This document shows, piece after piece, positions 62,788 through 64,000 of a stretch of 64,000 nucleotides of DNA. The notes under the pieces were generated by a model. That model was given only the letters and a program-made list of their open reading frames with translations. It searched no databases and was not told the origin of the DNA. The stretch lies in contig JANXTZ010000028.1 in the NCBI GenBank assembly GCA_025352125.1, forward strand, positions 186,001 to 250,000. The letters are read 5' to 3'. The position numbers and the translations under genes were made by a program. The first letter of the stretch is position 1. Each line of letters starts with the position of its first letter. Origin of the DNA: Deinococcales bacterium. GTDB lineage: Bacteria; Deinococcota; Deinococci; Deinococcales; JAAFIG01.

Positions 62788-63606
62788 TTATTGCACCAAC
62801 AATTCAGCGATTTGTCGTTCGAGAATTTGTTTTTGCTCGAGGTTTGGAGCTTTGTTTTTGGCGCGTCGTAAAAACTCGAGGCTGCGAGGATCGTTGTACT
62901 CGAGCATGAGTTGACTGGCTTTGCGTAAGTGCTCGAAAGGTTCGGGAGCAGTTCTGGAAAGGTGAACAAGTTCTTGAAGATTTTTTAATTGATGCTTTAT
63001 GCGGCGGCATTCTGGACAATCTTGTAAAGTTGAATTAGCAGAAATAACAAAGGTTTCGTATGCCCAACGTTGCTGCCCTTTTGTGTAGGTAAAATCTTTT
63101 CGACAGGTTTGACAATTGATCTCGTAATCAAAATAGAAATACGGTGCTTTTCCCTCGCTACGATTGATAATGAAGACATTTTCAAAGTTAGCAATTTCAC
63201 TCTTTCCATTCAAGACACACGCGTCACAAGCCCACATTACAAAAGTTGGGAGTTGTCGTTTTCCCCAATTTTCCCCAATACGATTTTCATGAAATTGAAT
63301 GTTCTCAATATATTTTAAGCATAAATCAAGATAATACGGATATTTATTTTGATACATTTTATTCATTACGTTACTTACTACAAACCATTTTCGTTGAAGT
63401 TCAAGTAAATGCGTTTGATCTAAAATTTGAACTTTTGTTGAGCAACACGGGCAATTCAGCACATAATCTTCTCGGAAATATGAATGGCTTGGTTCAAAAG
63501 GTTGGAAATCTTCAGTAACGCTCGAGTTGAGCGCTTCCCGATAACGCATTCGCCATTCTTCAATCCAGCCTTGCTCCAGTAATTTTCGGTCTGATTTGGC
63601 TGACAT
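62788..63606 (-). CDS. Zinc-ribbon protein, unknown function
   Basis: 272 residues from the ATG at 63606 (a GTG at 63612 is possible); a TAGAAT box 7 bases before the ATG suggests leaderless expression. Three Cys pairs are seen: CPCC near 51, CDAC near 131, and a zinc-ribbon with CQTC near 169 and CPEC near 203 matching the probable zinc-binding family whose core contains FTYTKGQQRWAYE. The region 62903-63518 lacks CTCGAG and is AT-richer than its neighbours, suggesting recent acquisition. Function is not known. Confidence 0.7.
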   Translation of the reverse strand: MSAKSDRKLLEQGWIEEWRMRYREALNSSVTEDFQPFEPSHSYFREDYVLNCPCCSTKVQILDQTHLLELQRKWFVVSNVMNKMYQNKYPYYLDLCLKYIENIQFHENRIGENWGKRQLPTFVMWACDACVLNGKSEIANFENVFIINRSEGKAPYFYFDYEINCQTCRKDFTYTKGQQRWAYETFVISANSTLQDCPECRRIKHQLKNLQELVHLSRTAPEPFEHLRKASQLMLEYNDPRSLEFLRRAKNKAPNLEQKQILERQIAELLVQ

Positions 63607-63636
63607 AAACACAATTCTACTCGAGCTAAAACTGTT

Positions 63637-64000
63637 TTATTGTTCGGCGGCAAGTTTTGCCAGGTTGTCAACCGTGCTTGGCAGGCGTTTGGCAATACCT
63701 GCACCCAGAGTTTCAACGTATTTTTCCCACGCCTCGCCAACAATTTCGCAGTGGTGGGTGATGCGTGTGCCCTCAAAAGTTGGCTCGAGTGTGTGGGTGA
63801 AGACCACACTTGCGCCTGGCAGTTGGGTGCTGTCGGTAAATCCTTGGTTTGGTGTGACTTCAAGCAGGGTGAACGGCATTGGGGCGGGAGCGCCAACGGG
63901 ATGCAAGGTTCCGGTGCTGCCCGCCTCAAACGCGCCTTGCAGGGTTGTGGCGATCAGGTGGGTGTCCCAGCGTTTCCAGTTTGGGAAGTCGGCGTAGAGG
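63637..64000 (-). CDS. SRPBCC-family protein, partial
   Basis: About 121 C-terminal residues, running off the right edge. YADFPNWKRWDTHL followed by LQGAFEAGSTGTLHP and FTHTLEPTFEGTRITHH is typical of the SRPBCC/polyketide cyclase-like fold with a deep hydrophobic ligand pocket. These proteins bind or transform small hydrophobic molecules. The start is outside the window. Confidence 0.8.
   Translation of the reverse strand, partial: LYADFPNWKRWDTHLIATTLQGAFEAGSTGTLHPVGAPAPMPFTLLEVTPNQGFTDSTQLPGASVVFTHTLEPTFEGTRITHHCEIVGEAWEKYVETLGAGIAKRLPSTVDNLAKLAAEQ

Larger units (their letters stand above)
1..64000. repeat. Dispersed over-represented palindrome CTCGAG
   Basis: The hexamer CTCGAG recurs through nearly the whole window, in genes and between them. 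I counted 23 copies in the first 3,050 bases, where about one would be expected by chance. It is read in all frames (Leu-Glu, x-Ser-Ser/Arg, x-Arg-x), so it is a DNA-level signal and not a protein motif. Stretches without it exist at about 23516-24478, 60927-61927 and 62903-63518. Comparable genome-wide palindromes are HIP1 in cyanobacteria and uptake sequences in Neisseria and Pasteurellaceae. The function here is unknown. Confidence 0.93.

Overview
The window looks like chromosomal DNA from a free-living, sensory-rich bacterium of moderate GC. The best guess is a member of the Deinococcota (Deinococcus-Thermus). That is inference: several genes start 6-7 bases downstream of a TAnnnT -10 box with no leader (10124, 13744, 48478, 60933), an arrangement common in that phylum, and no LPS genes are present. 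No rRNA, tRNA, CRISPR array, phage or transposase was seen.

Layout. 1-9.9 kb is a phosphorus-flavoured block: a phytase-like secreted protein, a PHP phosphoesterase, an operon of solute-binding protein, two permeases, ATPase and glycerophosphodiesterase, a CorA magnesium channel and a PhnP-like metallo-beta-lactamase hydrolase. 10-18.7 kb is an exopolysaccharide block: GT4 glycosyltransferase, STAS protein, phosphohexomutase, then an alginate-type acetylation set (MBOAT, two AlgX/J-like proteins, AlgF-like). 18.8-31.3 kb is signalling: HD-GYP proteins, a 1591-residue kinase with ten PAS domains and its receiver, an HTH-receiver protein, and a TPR/SARP-type regulator divergent from a 39-residue exported peptide gene and its frameshifted twin. 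31.4-45.8 kb is again polysaccharide: GDP-mannose synthesis, a membrane-anchored glycoside hydrolase, a membrane beta-protein, a giant GT-C-like membrane protein, two LruC-domain lipoproteins, a glycan-binding-like protein and a mannosyltransferase. 45.9-56.8 kb holds another kinase-receiver pair, a Wzx-like flippase with a GT2, and three c-di-GMP or sensor genes (PBP-GGDEF, GGDEF-EAL, FIST). 56.8-58.8 kb is a degenerate accessory patch carrying a toxin-antitoxin-like pair between diverged repeats. 58.8-64 kb has mixed genes: a dehydrogenase-like enzyme, an orphan sugar-binding protein, MerR, EVE, MarR, zinc-ribbon and SRPBCC proteins.

How it works together. Two recurring promoter architectures tie the polysaccharide genes together. 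A TTTGATA-type operator lies exactly 56 bases before the start codon of three genes (GT4, MBOAT leader, flippase). A CRP-like palindrome TGTGAnnnTTGCACA is centred near -41 before manC, the LruC operon and the merR region. The high density of c-di-GMP enzymes fits control of a surface matrix. The palindrome CTCGAG is enormously over-represented throughout (23 copies in the first 3,050 bases). The strongest candidate for an undescribed system is the exported-peptide/SARP-TPR regulator locus at 27.4-29.8 kb.
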